This document shows, in pieces, positions 9,385-18,357 of a stretch of 64,000 nt of DNA (position 1 is the first letter of the stretch; each line of letters starts with the position of its first letter). This stretch comes from Lewinellaceae bacterium (GTDB taxonomy: Bacteria; Bacteroidota; Bacteroidia; Chitinophagales; Saprospiraceae). The position numbers and the translations under genes are program-made. The notes below the pieces were generated by a model, which searched no databases, was not told the DNA's origin, and saw nothing but the letters and a program-made list of their open reading frames with translations. The stretch covers positions 878,001 through 942,000 of the forward strand of contig JACJYR010000001.1 of the NCBI GenBank assembly GCA_020636005.1, in the 5' to 3' direction.

Positions 9385-10785
9385 ATGAAAAAGAAAATCT
9401 GCATCATTGGCTGCGGCACCTTCGGTTCTTATTTGCTGAAAAGGCTGCTGGAGAAGCACGGCGACGGGGCGGATATTACTGTGGTGGAAATTGGCCATTC
9501 CAAAACCCAATCCGAAAGCGAGGTCGGCTTAGGCTCTATCTCCGAGCATTCCAAGGTCTCTACGGATGGCAGGTATTTTGGCTTCGGCGGCACCTCTGCC
9601 CGTTGGGGGGGGCAGGTTCTTTTTTTTGATGAAAGGGACAACCCGGAAGGCGATGCCACCTGGAACGAAATCGTGCGCATCAACCAGCGGCACAAAGCCA
9701 CCGTACTGAAAAACCTGCTCGGCGAAAACGTTGACCTGCAGGAAGACCGGGCCAACATCAAGACGGGCATTTGGCTGAAATATGCTAAACGCAACCTGTT
9801 TAAGCGACTGGGAAAAAGCCAGTTGGCACCAGTGAAGATGATGCCCGGCCAGCGGGTAGTAGATTTTAATATAATCGAGGGGCGGTTGAATTCCGTCGTT
9901 TGCCGATCCAGGGAAGGCCAAACGGCGGAAGTGGCCGCCGACGTGTTTTACCTGACCGCCGGCGCCCTCGAATCCTGCCGCCTGCTGCTGGCCCTGAACG
10001 CAAAAACAGGCTTGCTGGACGGCACCGACCTCGGCAAGAATTTCGGCGACCACATCTCCACAGAACTTTTCACAGTACATGGGGCAAAGCCTGTGATCAA
10101 CGGCGTGGACTTCACGCCCCGCCTCCGCAGGGGCAGCCTCGTCACCCAGCGCATGATCGTGCAGACTGACGACGGGGTGATCGGCTTCCTTCACTGCGTT
10201 TTCAACAAAGACATAAAGGCGTTCAAGTTTTTAAAAGAACTAATGTTCGGGAAACGCAGCACCACCGTCACGTTTGCAGAGTTCATAGGGGGCGTTGTCT
10301 TTCTGTTTCAATTCGTTTTCCACCTTCTTTTTAAGAACAAACTGTACGTGGACGAAACCCAATGGAGCCTTCAATTAGACATGGAGCAGCCCGTGCCCAA
10401 CAAAAACCGCCTGGCCCTTTCCGCCGAAAAAGACCAATACGGAGAAGCTGCCATCCAAATTGACTGGCAGGTTTCAAAAAAAGACCTGGCCTACATAGCC
10501 GAAATGCGCAAAAAAATTGAGCACATACTGAAAAGCAACCAGCTCGAATTCAAGGCACTTTACAACCCCGCCACCACCGACAACAAAGTGGAAGACGTTT
10601 ACCACCCGGTGGGCTGTACCAGGATTGGCCACGATGCCAAGGCAGTGGTCAATTACAATGGCCGGGTGAAGAGCATCAACAACCTGTACCATTTTTCCAC
10701 CGGTATTTTTCCCAGTGCCAAATCCATCAACCCTTCGGCGGCGGTGCTTTGCTTCGTGGAAGAGTGCCTGGCTGGGGAGCCTTGA
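9385..10785 (+). CDS. GMC-type FAD-dependent oxidoreductase
   Basis: 466 residues. The N-terminus has the FAD dinucleotide-binding loop ICIIGCGTFGSYLLKRLL (about 5-22), followed by FGFGGTSARWGGQ, typical of GMC enzymes where the flavin is contacted. The C-terminal GMC region has YHPVGCTRIG and LYHFSTGIFPSAKSINPSA, the latter matching the family's conserved final FAD loop. Such enzymes oxidise alcohols or sugars; Bacteroidota homologues are often found in polysaccharide or cyclitol loci, but no such neighbours are here. The substrate is unknown. No signal peptide is visible, so it is probably cytoplasmic. Confidence 0.85.
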   Translation: MKKKICIIGCGTFGSYLLKRLLEKHGDGADITVVEIGHSKTQSESEVGLGSISEHSKVSTDGRYFGFGGTSARWGGQVLFFDERDNPEGDATWNEIVRINQRHKATVLKNLLGENVDLQEDRANIKTGIWLKYAKRNLFKRLGKSQLAPVKMMPGQRVVDFNIIEGRLNSVVCRSREGQTAEVAADVFYLTAGALESCRLLLALNAKTGLLDGTDLGKNFGDHISTELFTVHGAKPVINGVDFTPRLRRGSLVTQRMIVQTDDGVIGFLHCVFNKDIKAFKFLKELMFGKRSTTVTFAEFIGGVVFLFQFVFHLLFKNKLYVDETQWSLQLDMEQPVPNKNRLALSAEKDQYGEAAIQIDWQVSKKDLAYIAEMRKKIEHILKSNQLEFKALYNPATTDNKVEDVYHPVGCTRIGHDAKAVVNYNGRVKSINNLYHFSTGIFPSAKSINPSAAVLCFVEECLAGEP

Positions 10786-10879
10786 CGAGGGGTGGGCGAA
10801 ATCCTTCTGGAATGGAGGGAAATTTTTAACTATCGAGGTATTGCCTACCGCCCACCTTCTGCCGTTGACCGGTATAAAA

Positions 10880-10906
10880 TAAAAAAGGACGGTGGGCACC
10901 GTCCCT
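10880..10906 (-). terminator. intrinsic terminator after tRNA-Ser
   Basis: On the minus strand a stem GGACGGTG/CACCGTCC with a two-base loop is followed directly by six T bases. It lies 10 bases beyond the 3' end of the tRNA-Ser gene and in the same direction. Confidence 0.85.
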
Positions 10907-10915
10907 TAAAACCAG

Positions 10916-11002
10916 CGGAGAGGGAGGGATTCGAACCCTCGGTACAGTTGCCCGTACAACGGTTTTCGAGACCGTCCCGATCGACCACTCCGGCACCTCT
11001 CC
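10916..11002 (-). tRNA. tRNA-Ser (CGA)
   Basis: Minus-strand 87-base class II tRNA. Acceptor strands GGAGAGG and CCTCTCC pair fully and the discriminator is G, as required for serine. The anticodon loop CTCGAAA gives anticodon CGA; a long variable arm follows and the T loop is TTCGAAT. CCA is not encoded. An intrinsic terminator follows, so the gene is transcribed alone. Confidence 0.95.
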
Positions 11003-11252
11003 TTTTTTGCGGAGCGCAAAGATAAGCACGGGCAATGAAAAATGGTTCCTGCTGTCAAAGTTTCATTTTATTTCCTCAGGACTGGTTCCCGCCTACCTTC
11101 CGTCCCATACAACCGCTTATCTGTTTAGCCGCACTTTCTTCTTATCGCCCCGGCACTGCGGACATTTCCAGTACATTTTTACCGGCTATCGGCAAGACTT
11201 TCCGCAAAGTGGCGTTTCTTTGCACTCCTTTTGAAAAAGCGTGACTCACAGC

Positions 11253-13853
11253 ATGAAAAATAACCAGCAAGAAAAATACAACCTATTGTCGCACCTGGCC
11301 TGCTATAAAAAAGCGCTTGCCATCTTCCTGGCCGTTTCGTTTTTTGCAGCTGCCCCATTGGCCGCCCAGACGGTGCTCGACACGGTGCCGGTATTAGATT
11401 ATTCCAAGACCAAAGACTATGAGATCGGGGGCGTTAAAGTGACCGGGGCAGAGTTCAGCGATGCCAATGCCATCATCTCCATTGCTGGTTTCCGCGTGGG
11501 CGATCGCATCCGCATTCCCGGCGGCGACATATCGAGGGCACTTAAATCTTTGTGGAAACTAAGCCTTTTCACTGATGTGCAGATTTACAAGGAAAAAACC
11601 ATAGGCGACGTCGTGTTCCTGGAAATAGTCGTGCAGGAAAGGCCCCGATTGACCACCCACTCCTACAAAGGCGTCAAGAAAGGCGTTCACGACGACCTGA
11701 ACGAACAGGTGAACAAACACCTGCTCAAGGGCGGTATCGTGACCGACGCCACCAAGGCCAACGCTGCATTTGCCATCGAAAAATATTACAAGGAAAAAGG
11801 TTACCTCGATGTGAACGTCAAAGTGGATGAGTTGGAAGACACGACAAGGATCAACTCCGTCAAATTGGTCTTCAATATAGACAGGGGCAAAAAGGTAAAA
11901 ATCCAGGACCTTGTATTCACGGGCAATAAGGCCGTTAAGTCGCAAAAGCTGCGCAACAAGATGAAAAACACCCGCCGCAAGCGGCGCATTTTTGCCGGCT
12001 CCAAACTCATCCGTACCGAATACGAAGAAGACAAGAAAAAACTCATTGCCTATTACAACAAGATCGGATTCCGGGATGCCCTCATCCAAAAGGACTCCAT
12101 CTGGCGGGAAAAGGACGGCGACCTTCAAATCCGTATTGACCTGTACGAGGGCAACCGCTACTACTTCCGCAACATCATCTGGAAAGGCAATTCCGTCTAT
12201 GAAACCAAGATGTTGAGCAATGTACTGGGCATCAACAAGGGCGATGTCTATAACGGCGAGCTGCTGGAAACCCGCCTTCGCTTCAGCCAGGACGGGCGGG
12301 ACGTCAGTTCCCTTTACATGGACAACGGCTACCTGTTTTTTAATGTTGAGCCAGTGGAAATAGCCGTCAGCGAAGACTCTATAGACCTGGAACTGAGGAT
12401 ATTCGAAGGCCCGCAGGCCACCATTGACAAGGTGGTGATAAAAGGCAACGACCGCACCCACGAGCACGTCATCCGGCGGGAGCTCAGGACGGTTCCGGGC
12501 GAAAAGTTCAGCCGCTCGGACATTATCCGCTCGCAACGGGAGATCATTAACCTGGGCTACTTCAACCCAGAGAGCCTGGGCATCAACACCCCGGTGAACC
12601 CACAGCGCGGCACGGTTGACATCGAATACACAGTAGAAGAAAAACCTTCCGACCAGTTGGAACTATCCGCAGGCTGGGGCGGCAGGGGGCGTGGCGTCAT
12701 CGGTACCCTGGGCGTGGCGTTCAACAATTTTTCCGCCCGGAATATTTTCAAAAAAGGCACCTGGAGCCCGTTGCCGCAAGGTGACGGACAGCGCCTTTCC
12801 CTGCGTGCGCAGACCAACGGGCGTTTTTTCCAGTCTTACAACGTGTCTTTTACCGAACCCTGGTTGGGTGGCAAAAAGCCAAACTCACTGACGGTGGCAG
12901 GCTATACCTCTATCCTGACAAACGGCATCGACAAAAGCTCTGATGATTTTGGCAGGCTCATCAATACCGGGTTGACTATCAGCCTTGGCACGCGCCTCAA
13001 ATTCCCCGACGACAACTTTATTTCATCTACATCGCTGAACCTCCAAAACATTTCCCTCGATAATTATTTGTTCAGCAGTTCTTTGTTTACCACAGACCGG
13101 GGAGAAAGGGTGAGCGAAGGTTCTTTCCGCAACTTCAGCATCACCCAAACCATTGCCCGCAGCACCATCAATAACCCCATCTTTCCGCAGGAAGGATCCC
13201 GGATCTCGGTTTCTGCGCAGTTTACGCCTCCGTATTCCCTTTTCAGCAGTAAAGACTATAGTCAACTGGAGCCTGGTGAACGCTTCAAGTTCCTGGAATA
13301 CCATAAATGGAAAGTAGAAGCGGAGTGGTACCAAACGCTGGTGGGCAAACTTGTCTTTAAGGCGGCGGCCAAGTTCGGCTTCATCGGCACCTATAACAAG
13401 GACATCGGCATTACGCCATTCGAGCGGTTCCAACTGGGCGGGGATGGCTTGAACAACCAACAGTTTGGATTTTTCACTGGTACGGAAATTATTTCCATGC
13501 GCGGATACAATCCCAACGAACTGGAGAACAATATCACCAATGTCAACGGGAGCAACCAGGTATCTCCTACCCCTCTGTACGAAAAAATAACGCTTGAACT
13601 GCGGTACCCTATTTCGCTGAATCCCAGTTCCACGATATATCTGCTGACTTTTGCACAGGGAGGCAATGCCTGGCGGAACACCGACAGCTACAACCCTTTC
13701 GACCTGAAACGCTCGGTCGGCGCGGGTCTCCGGGTATTCCTGCCTATGTTCGGGGTATTGGGCTTCGACTATGGAATTGGCTTCGACAAGCCGGGGAACA
13801 AGTTCTCGGATTATACGCGGTTTAATATCATTCTTGGTTTTGAACCAGAGTAA
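11253..13853 (+). CDS. bamA: outer membrane protein assembly factor BamA
   Basis: About 866 residues. ATG 11253 is preferred; a GTG four codons upstream is also in frame. A signal peptide (hydrophobic about 22-44, ending PLAAQ) is followed by five POTRA-like repeats (about 60-480; for example LVFTGNKAVKSQKLRNKM and KVVIKGNDRTHEHVIRREL). The C-terminal half is a 16-strand Omp85 barrel with GGRGRGVIGTLGVAFNNFSARN and the lid-loop-type motif MRGYNP; the last strand ends in an aromatic-rich FNIILGFEPE. BamA folds outer membrane beta-barrels. It is complete, faces away from the tRNA-Ser gene and is followed by the convergent apaG group. Confidence 0.93.
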   Translation: MKNNQQEKYNLLSHLACYKKALAIFLAVSFFAAAPLAAQTVLDTVPVLDYSKTKDYEIGGVKVTGAEFSDANAIISIAGFRVGDRIRIPGGDISRALKSLWKLSLFTDVQIYKEKTIGDVVFLEIVVQERPRLTTHSYKGVKKGVHDDLNEQVNKHLLKGGIVTDATKANAAFAIEKYYKEKGYLDVNVKVDELEDTTRINSVKLVFNIDRGKKVKIQDLVFTGNKAVKSQKLRNKMKNTRRKRRIFAGSKLIRTEYEEDKKKLIAYYNKIGFRDALIQKDSIWREKDGDLQIRIDLYEGNRYYFRNIIWKGNSVYETKMLSNVLGINKGDVYNGELLETRLRFSQDGRDVSSLYMDNGYLFFNVEPVEIAVSEDSIDLELRIFEGPQATIDKVVIKGNDRTHEHVIRRELRTVPGEKFSRSDIIRSQREIINLGYFNPESLGINTPVNPQRGTVDIEYTVEEKPSDQLELSAGWGGRGRGVIGTLGVAFNNFSARNIFKKGTWSPLPQGDGQRLSLRAQTNGRFFQSYNVSFTEPWLGGKKPNSLTVAGYTSILTNGIDKSSDDFGRLINTGLTISLGTRLKFPDDNFISSTSLNLQNISLDNYLFSSSLFTTDRGERVSEGSFRNFSITQTIARSTINNPIFPQEGSRISVSAQFTPPYSLFSSKDYSQLEPGERFKFLEYHKWKVEAEWYQTLVGKLVFKAAAKFGFIGTYNKDIGITPFERFQLGGDGLNNQQFGFFTGTEIISMRGYNPNELENNITNVNGSNQVSPTPLYEKITLELRYPISLNPSSTIYLLTFAQGGNAWRNTDSYNPFDLKRSVGAGLRVFLPMFGVLGFDYGIGFDKPGNKFSDYTRFNIILGFEPE

Positions 13854-13870
13854 AATTGACGATCCGTGGG

Positions 13871-14257
13871 TTAGTTCAATTTAAAAGGAGGGACAAGCCT
13901 GAACTCCGGCACCGTTACCTGGAACTGCCATTGATCCACCAGCCTTGTCATCAGGAAAGTACCGTACATTTTCCCCAAATCCGTCATCATCGGGCACCAG
14001 GAGGTATATTGGTGGCTCTCGCCAGGAGAAAGCACTGGTTGAAGCCCGACTACCCCTTCCCCCTCCACTTCCCTTTGGACACCGTTCGATTCCACGATGA
14101 ACCAGTGGCGGCGGCGAAGTTGCACAGTGTGTTCGCCTTTGTTTTCGATGGTGATGCGATAGGCATGCACGTACCGCTGCTGCATCGGTATGGATTCGTG
14201 CGGAAGGTAGAAAGGTTCTACGCTGATTTTGATGCCTTGGGTGGTCAGGGTTTCCAT
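13871..14257 (-). CDS. apaG: ApaG domain protein
   Basis: 128 residues covering one ApaG/DUF525 domain: an immunoglobulin-like beta-sandwich with YRITIENKGEHTVQLRRRHW, the signature near GEGVVGLQPVLSPGE, and the FxYTSxCP-like stretch YTSWCPM, then MYGTFLM. ApaG was linked to cobalt and magnesium efflux in Enterobacteria; in other proteins the domain binds phosphate-containing ligands or partner proteins. It is the last gene of a leftward group yicC, gmk, apaG. Confidence 0.92.
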   Translation of the reverse strand: METLTTQGIKISVEPFYLPHESIPMQQRYVHAYRITIENKGEHTVQLRRRHWFIVESNGVQREVEGEGVVGLQPVLSPGESHQYTSWCPMMTDLGKMYGTFLMTRLVDQWQFQVTVPEFRLVPPFKLN

Positions 14258-14323
14258 GTCTAGTTCATTGTTTTATATATCAAGGGCTTCATTGGCAACA
14301 GGAAAATGCGGCCATGAAGCCAA

Positions 14324-14890
14324 TTAGCTGTCCAACCATTTTGAAACAATGGCCTCTGCTTCTTTCAACGCCGTTTCCAGCACATCGTTTACCAGCACAA
14401 TATCGAAATATTTTTCAAAAGTAAGCTCGTAGGTGGCTTTTGCTATCCTTTTTCTCAGGCTTTCCTCGCTTTCGGATCGGCGCTTGCGCAGGCGGCTGAG
14501 CAGTACCTCTTCCGATGGGGGTTTGATGAAAATAGTCAACATATTGCCTGGATAGGCTTTTTGCAGGTTGATGGCACCCTTCACATCAATATCGAAAATG
14601 ACGCTTTTCCCTGCCCCCCACAGCCGCTCTACCTCGCTTTTCAAAGTACCGTAGAACTGGTTTTCATAGACCTCCTCCCACTCCAGGAAAGCGCCCTCGG
14701 CAATAAGCTGCTTGAATTTTGGTACATCTATATAATAGTAGTCCTTCCCCTCCTCTTCCTTGTCCCGCTTTTGCCTCGTAGTGGCAGAGACAGAAAAGGC
14801 TAGCCGCTGGCTGAACGTATCCAGGAGATGGTGAACGATGGTGGTTTTCCCCGCGCCCGAAGGGGCCGTTACGACGATTAGTTTCGACAT
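14324..14890 (-). CDS. gmk: guanylate kinase
   Basis: 188 residues, normal for the family. The P-loop is APSGAGKTTIVHHLL (about 9-23). The GMP-binding region holds SATTRQKRDKEEEGKDYYYI and EWEEVYENQFYGT, with the conserved Tyr and Glu residues, and FDIDVKGAINLQ follows. It phosphorylates GMP to GDP. It starts 7 bases after the yicC stop, so the two are almost certainly one operon, the usual arrangement for yicC and gmk. Confidence 0.97.
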   Translation of the reverse strand: MSKLIVVTAPSGAGKTTIVHHLLDTFSQRLAFSVSATTRQKRDKEEEGKDYYYIDVPKFKQLIAEGAFLEWEEVYENQFYGTLKSEVERLWGAGKSVIFDIDVKGAINLQKAYPGNMLTIFIKPPSEEVLLSRLRKRRSESEESLRKRIAKATYELTFEKYFDIVLVNDVLETALKEAEAIVSKWLDS

Positions 14891-14897
14891 GATAATT

Positions 14898-15773
14898 TTA
14901 CACAGAATTGGCTACTTGCTCCTTGATCTTTTCCAGGTCGTCTTTCATGCTGACGACGAGCCGCTGAATATCTGCCGAATAGGCCTTGGCCCCCAGGGTG
15001 TTGATCTCACGGCCCATTTCCTGGCTGATAAAACTTAGGGTGCGGCCTTTGGAGACGACGTCGGTGTCAAGTTGTTCGAGGAAGAAGTTGCAGTGCTGTT
15101 CGAGCCGTACTTTTTCTTCCGTGATGTCTATTTTTTCCAAGTAAAAAAGCACCTCTTGTTCAAAGCGGTTTTCGTCAATGTTTTCCTTGCTCATAAATTC
15201 TTCCAGGTTCTGGCGGAGGCGGTTGCGCAGCAAGGTGACCCTGCCCTCTTCGAAAGGGTTGATTTGTTTCAGCGTTTCCAGGATGTTCCCCGACCGGAGC
15301 CGCAGGTCTTCTTCCATGGCGGCCCCTTCCGTGCGGCGGAAGTTGTCAAAGTTGGTGAATGCTTCCTCCAGGGTTTGTTCGATGGTTTTCCATTCCCGCT
15401 CGTCAATCTCGCCTTCTTCCGTTACCACGACGTTCGGAATCCTCAAAATGGCGGCCATCAGCCCGTCCGTTGAGGAGCCGAGTTCCCCGCTAATGGTGGA
15501 AAGCTCTCTATAGTACCTTTTGAACAGAGGGACATTGAGGCCGAAGTTTTCGTCGCCAAACATGGACTTGACCTCGACGGTCATATCAATTTTACCCCGC
15601 TCGACCCGCTCGGTGATAAAGCGGCGGAGCAAGTGCTCCTTTTCCCGGAAGCTGGCGGGCGTCTTGAGACGGATGTCAGTAAACTTGCTGTTGAGCGAGC
15701 GCAATTCGACCGTAATCGTCTTGGAATCATAGGTGTTGGTGGAACGGCCATAGCCAGTCATGGATAGAAGCAT
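14898..15773 (-). CDS. yicC: YicC-family endoribonuclease
   Basis: About 291 residues from MLLSMTGYGRS; the 17 codons before it in frame lack family resemblance. The N-terminal SMTGYGR motif, the central LRSLNSKFTDIRLKTP segment, and the C-terminal DUF1732 region with KGRTLSFISQEMGREINTLGAKA are diagnostic. YicC proteins are hexameric endoribonucleases that help RNA turnover under stress. First gene of the yicC-gmk-apaG group. Confidence 0.93.
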   Translation of the reverse strand: MLLSMTGYGRSTNTYDSKTITVELRSLNSKFTDIRLKTPASFREKEHLLRRFITERVERGKIDMTVEVKSMFGDENFGLNVPLFKRYYRELSTISGELGSSTDGLMAAILRIPNVVVTEEGEIDEREWKTIEQTLEEAFTNFDNFRRTEGAAMEEDLRLRSGNILETLKQINPFEEGRVTLLRNRLRQNLEEFMSKENIDENRFEQEVLFYLEKIDITEEKVRLEQHCNFFLEQLDTDVVSKGRTLSFISQEMGREINTLGAKAYSADIQRLVVSMKDDLEKIKEQVANSV

Positions 15774-16230
15774 AGTTGAAAATTTTTTACCGGGCTTTTG
15801 TTTTATGCCTTTTGGGTTGTACAAATGTCAAGGCCTTCAATTGCTGGCTAACAGCCAACAGCATTTTTTTTAGATGCACAATCCTTTGGCACAAAGTATA
15901 AGGATGCAGGGAATTCCCTTGGGAGTATGGTTGGATATTGAGGCGGGCAAAGATAGGCAACGGTTCAATAAATCAGAGGGAATACTAAAGTTTGGCAATT
16001 TTGCCCGACCACCCCAGAAAGTTTGCCCGGGCAGGTACGGGCATGGGCAAATGGCCGTTGATAAACCCATTGTACAGCGCACAAAGACATAACCCCCTGA
16101 TAATTAGCGAGAAAATTGTAGAAATAAAGTTGTTTTTAGTTTCCGCAAAAAGAAAAAAATGCGAAATTTGCCACTCGTTTTTCGTAACCCGGAGAATTTT
16201 TCATAACTCATTCTAAACCAATTAAATAAG
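15774..16230. other. divergent intergenic region between yicC and the HU gene
   Basis: Non-coding spacer of about 450 bases holding the promoters of two divergent genes. Visible structure: an imperfect hairpin TGCTGGCT...AGCCAACAGCA at 15842-15863, and an inverted repeat TTTGCCC (16022-16028) / GGGCAAA (16045-16051). The 60 bases before the HU gene are A-rich. No convincing reading frame. Confidence 0.6.
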
Positions 16231-16542
16231 ATGAGAAAAGCTGATTTAGTAACAGCGATTTCGGAAAAAACCGGCGTTCCTAAGGTAGATGTCCTTGTAA
16301 CGCTAGAAGAGTTCTTCAAATCCGTGAAAGGCTCCCTGGCGACCGGTGAAAATGTGTACATTCGGGGTTTTGGCAGTTTCATCATTAAGAAAAGGAAGAA
16401 AAAGGTGGGCCGCCATATCAAGCGAAATGTATCCATTGAAATACCGGAACATTACATCCCTGCTTTCAAGCCGGCAAAGGTCTTCCTTGAGCACGTCAAG
16501 GACAATGTTGACCACCTGCCGAACGATGAAAGCGAGGATTAA
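16231..16542 (+). CDS. HU/IHF-family DNA-binding protein
   Basis: 103 residues. It has the HU fold with MRKADLVTAISEKTGVPKVDV at the start and the beta-arm segment IRGFGSFIIKKRKKKVGRHIKRN. The usual arm-tip Pro of the R-N-P sequence is replaced here by KRNVSIEIPEHYIPAFKPAKVF. The acidic C-terminal tail DNVDHLPNDESED is longer than in E. coli HU. It bends DNA and compacts the nucleoid. The gene opens the conserved Bacteroidota run HU, TPR protein, mS38-like protein, RNase G. Confidence 0.93.
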   Translation: MRKADLVTAISEKTGVPKVDVLVTLEEFFKSVKGSLATGENVYIRGFGSFIIKKRKKKVGRHIKRNVSIEIPEHYIPAFKPAKVFLEHVKDNVDHLPNDESED

Positions 16543-16592
16543 CCCGATCTTCCTTGCATGGAAAAAGCCGTACATACCCAAAATAAGCATCA

Positions 16593-17384
16593 ATGAACAA
16601 GGCTCAGTGGATAACCATCTTATTGTCCGTAGTGTTGTTTGCAACGCTTTATTTTGGTTTCAGCACGGTACCCGGCAAACACAAAGACATTGAAAAGCAA
16701 AGGGCACTGGCGGCAGTAAGTACTGATATTAGTGCCTTGCTGATGGACGCAAAATCAACTTTATCCCCCCAGCAGTCAGCCTCAGTGCTGGCTTTGGAAA
16801 CTGAACTGAACGGTGCCGGTACGGATTCTGCAAAAGCCGAATGCTACAAACGGCTTTCCAGTACATGGTACAGTTTTGAAAAACCTGGCATCGCCGGCTT
16901 TTATGCCGAAAAGACAGCCGAACTGGCCGGAAGCGAGGAGGCATGGTCCATAGCAGGCACTACCTATTCCATCTGCCTCCAGCAAGGGCCTTCGGAAAAG
17001 GTGAAAAACTATTGCGCCCAGAAAGCCGTGCAATGCCTGGAAAACGCCATTTCCATCAACCCGGGCAACCCACAGCATAAGCTCAACCTGGCGCTGGTCT
17101 ATGCCGAAGACCCTCCAAAGGACAACCCTATGAAGGGAATCCTGATGCTGGTGGAACTGAATAAACAATTTCCGGAAAACGTCCCGGTGTTGGCCCAACT
17201 GGGCAGGCTGGCCATCAAAACCGGTCAGTACGAAAAAGCAGCCCAGCGGCTGGAACAAGCTATTTCGCTCGATCCTGGCAACCAAACGGCCAACTGCCTG
17301 ATCGTCAAAGCGTATGAAGGCCTGGGGAACGAATCAAAAGCGGCCGAATTCCGGTCGAAATGCGATAAATTATCAAATCGCTGA
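16593..17384 (+). CDS. membrane-anchored TPR protein
   Basis: 263 residues. A single N-terminal hydrophobic segment (about 6-23) anchors the protein. The remainder is helical, with two or three tetratricopeptide repeats (about 140-255), clearest in VLAQLGRLAIKTGQYEKAAQRLEQAISLDPGN. TPR proteins serve as scaffolds. Its place between the HU gene and the tiny basic protein/RNase G genes is conserved in this phylum, so it may be involved in nucleoid or RNA metabolism, but this is inference from context only. It starts 50 bases after the HU stop. Confidence 0.85.
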   Translation: MNKAQWITILLSVVLFATLYFGFSTVPGKHKDIEKQRALAAVSTDISALLMDAKSTLSPQQSASVLALETELNGAGTDSAKAECYKRLSSTWYSFEKPGIAGFYAEKTAELAGSEEAWSIAGTTYSICLQQGPSEKVKNYCAQKAVQCLENAISINPGNPQHKLNLALVYAEDPPKDNPMKGILMLVELNKQFPENVPVLAQLGRLAIKTGQYEKAAQRLEQAISLDPGNQTANCLIVKAYEGLGNESKAAEFRSKCDKLSNR

Positions 17385-17463
17385 ACTTTTTTGCAGGTGT
17401 ACAAAAGGATACCTGCAAAAAAATTCAGCACTATATTTATTAACAATAAAAGGAGAATAAGAT

Positions 17464-17559
17464 ATGCCTTGTGGTAAAAAGCGTAAACGTCATAAAATTG
17501 CGACACACAAACGCAAGAAAAGACTGCGTAAGAACCGTCATAAGAAGAAAAACCGTTAG
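17464..17559 (+). CDS. 31-residue AURKAIP1/COX24 (mS38)-like basic protein
   Basis: A very short gene, ATG 17464 to TAG 17559. The product has about 20 Lys/Arg/His residues out of 31: MPCGKKRKRHKIATH then KRKKRLRKNRHKKKNR. This matches the short AURKAIP1/COX24 domain, the C-terminal part of mitochondrial ribosomal protein mS38, which in Bacteroidota is annotated as a stand-alone mini-protein. It probably packs into rRNA. A clear purine-rich stretch AAAAGGAGAATAAG lies just before the ATG, unusual in this low-Shine-Dalgarno phylum. It follows the TPR gene and precedes RNase G, its usual place. Confidence 0.85.
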   Translation: MPCGKKRKRHKIATHKRKKRLRKNRHKKKNR

Positions 17560-18357
17560 GTTTGATGGATAGCAGGCATTGGCAAGCAGCGGAGCAAGTC
17601 CCCTTGTTTGCCAATGGCCTCATCATCAATCTTTTAGCCGAATTTTGAACAGGTAAATGAAGACCACCTGTCCGAAGATAACGGAGTGATAAGTTGGTTG
17701 CCCTTGCATGAAGTTGACAAAGTAATTGGTCAAAAGCCCGGCGAGCAAAAGTGCCATTCATTTTTTCGCTGCCTTTATTAACCTCTACTTTCAAAAAACG
17801 AGCACCTGTAAAAGGCATACCGATTTTGCCAAAAAGAAATAACCAGGGAATTGACTTAAAATTTTTGCACAAGCATAAGCCGTGCAGCCTTTTCACCCCA
17901 TCAACTGCGAATTTCAAACCGGACAATTTCCCGAAACTGTAGCGCTACGGAAAGAAAACACTTCCATTTTCAAGTAAAACAACCTACAGTTAAAAAAATC
18001 CGGACATTCCTTTTTTCGGCGCTCAAGCGATATAGGGCCGGGTCGCCCACCAAAAAACTCCGTTCAAGTCTTCGTACCATTTTCTTCATCCTACCTGGAT
18101 TTCGTTCGGCGAGAGCCGTATTTGCCCGTCTATTTCAAGTCAAGGGTAATTTCTCTGCAAGCCAAGGTTTTGGGCCAGAGGCGTTTGCCGGCCCGCTTGC
18201 CAGTGTTGCTACTTTGAGGAACGATGGAAAAGTAATTTTACCATTTTGAAAATCAGCGCCCACTTAGAGGAGGTGGTTTTATAATAAGGTGGTGGTTTAT
18301 TTTTCCTTCGCTCTTAAGTTTGGATGGGCCTTTTTGGCGTTATAAAAACCCAACATT
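17560..18357. other. long non-coding spacer before RNase G
   Basis: About 800 bases with no credible gene; a 233-codon minus-strand frame across 17225-17926 has no family features and overlaps the TPR and mS38-like genes. The right part holds a diverged copy of the dispersed element (18217-18312), next to the RNase G start. Nothing else recognised. Confidence 0.55.
18217..18312 (-). repeat. diverged copy E of the dispersed hairpin element
   Basis: Both ends match the element family (AACGATGGAAAAGTAA...ACCATTTTGAAAATC on the left; TTTATTTTTCCTTCG on the right). The middle is replaced by unrelated sequence with GGAGGTGG and GGTGGTGG words, and the CCCGAT hairpin is absent. Conserved ends around a variable middle suggest the ends matter. 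Confidence 0.5.

Noticed and set aside
17225..17926. 233-codon minus-strand frame
   Set aside because: It covers the end of the TPR gene and the mS38-like gene on the other strand and has no recognisable motif.
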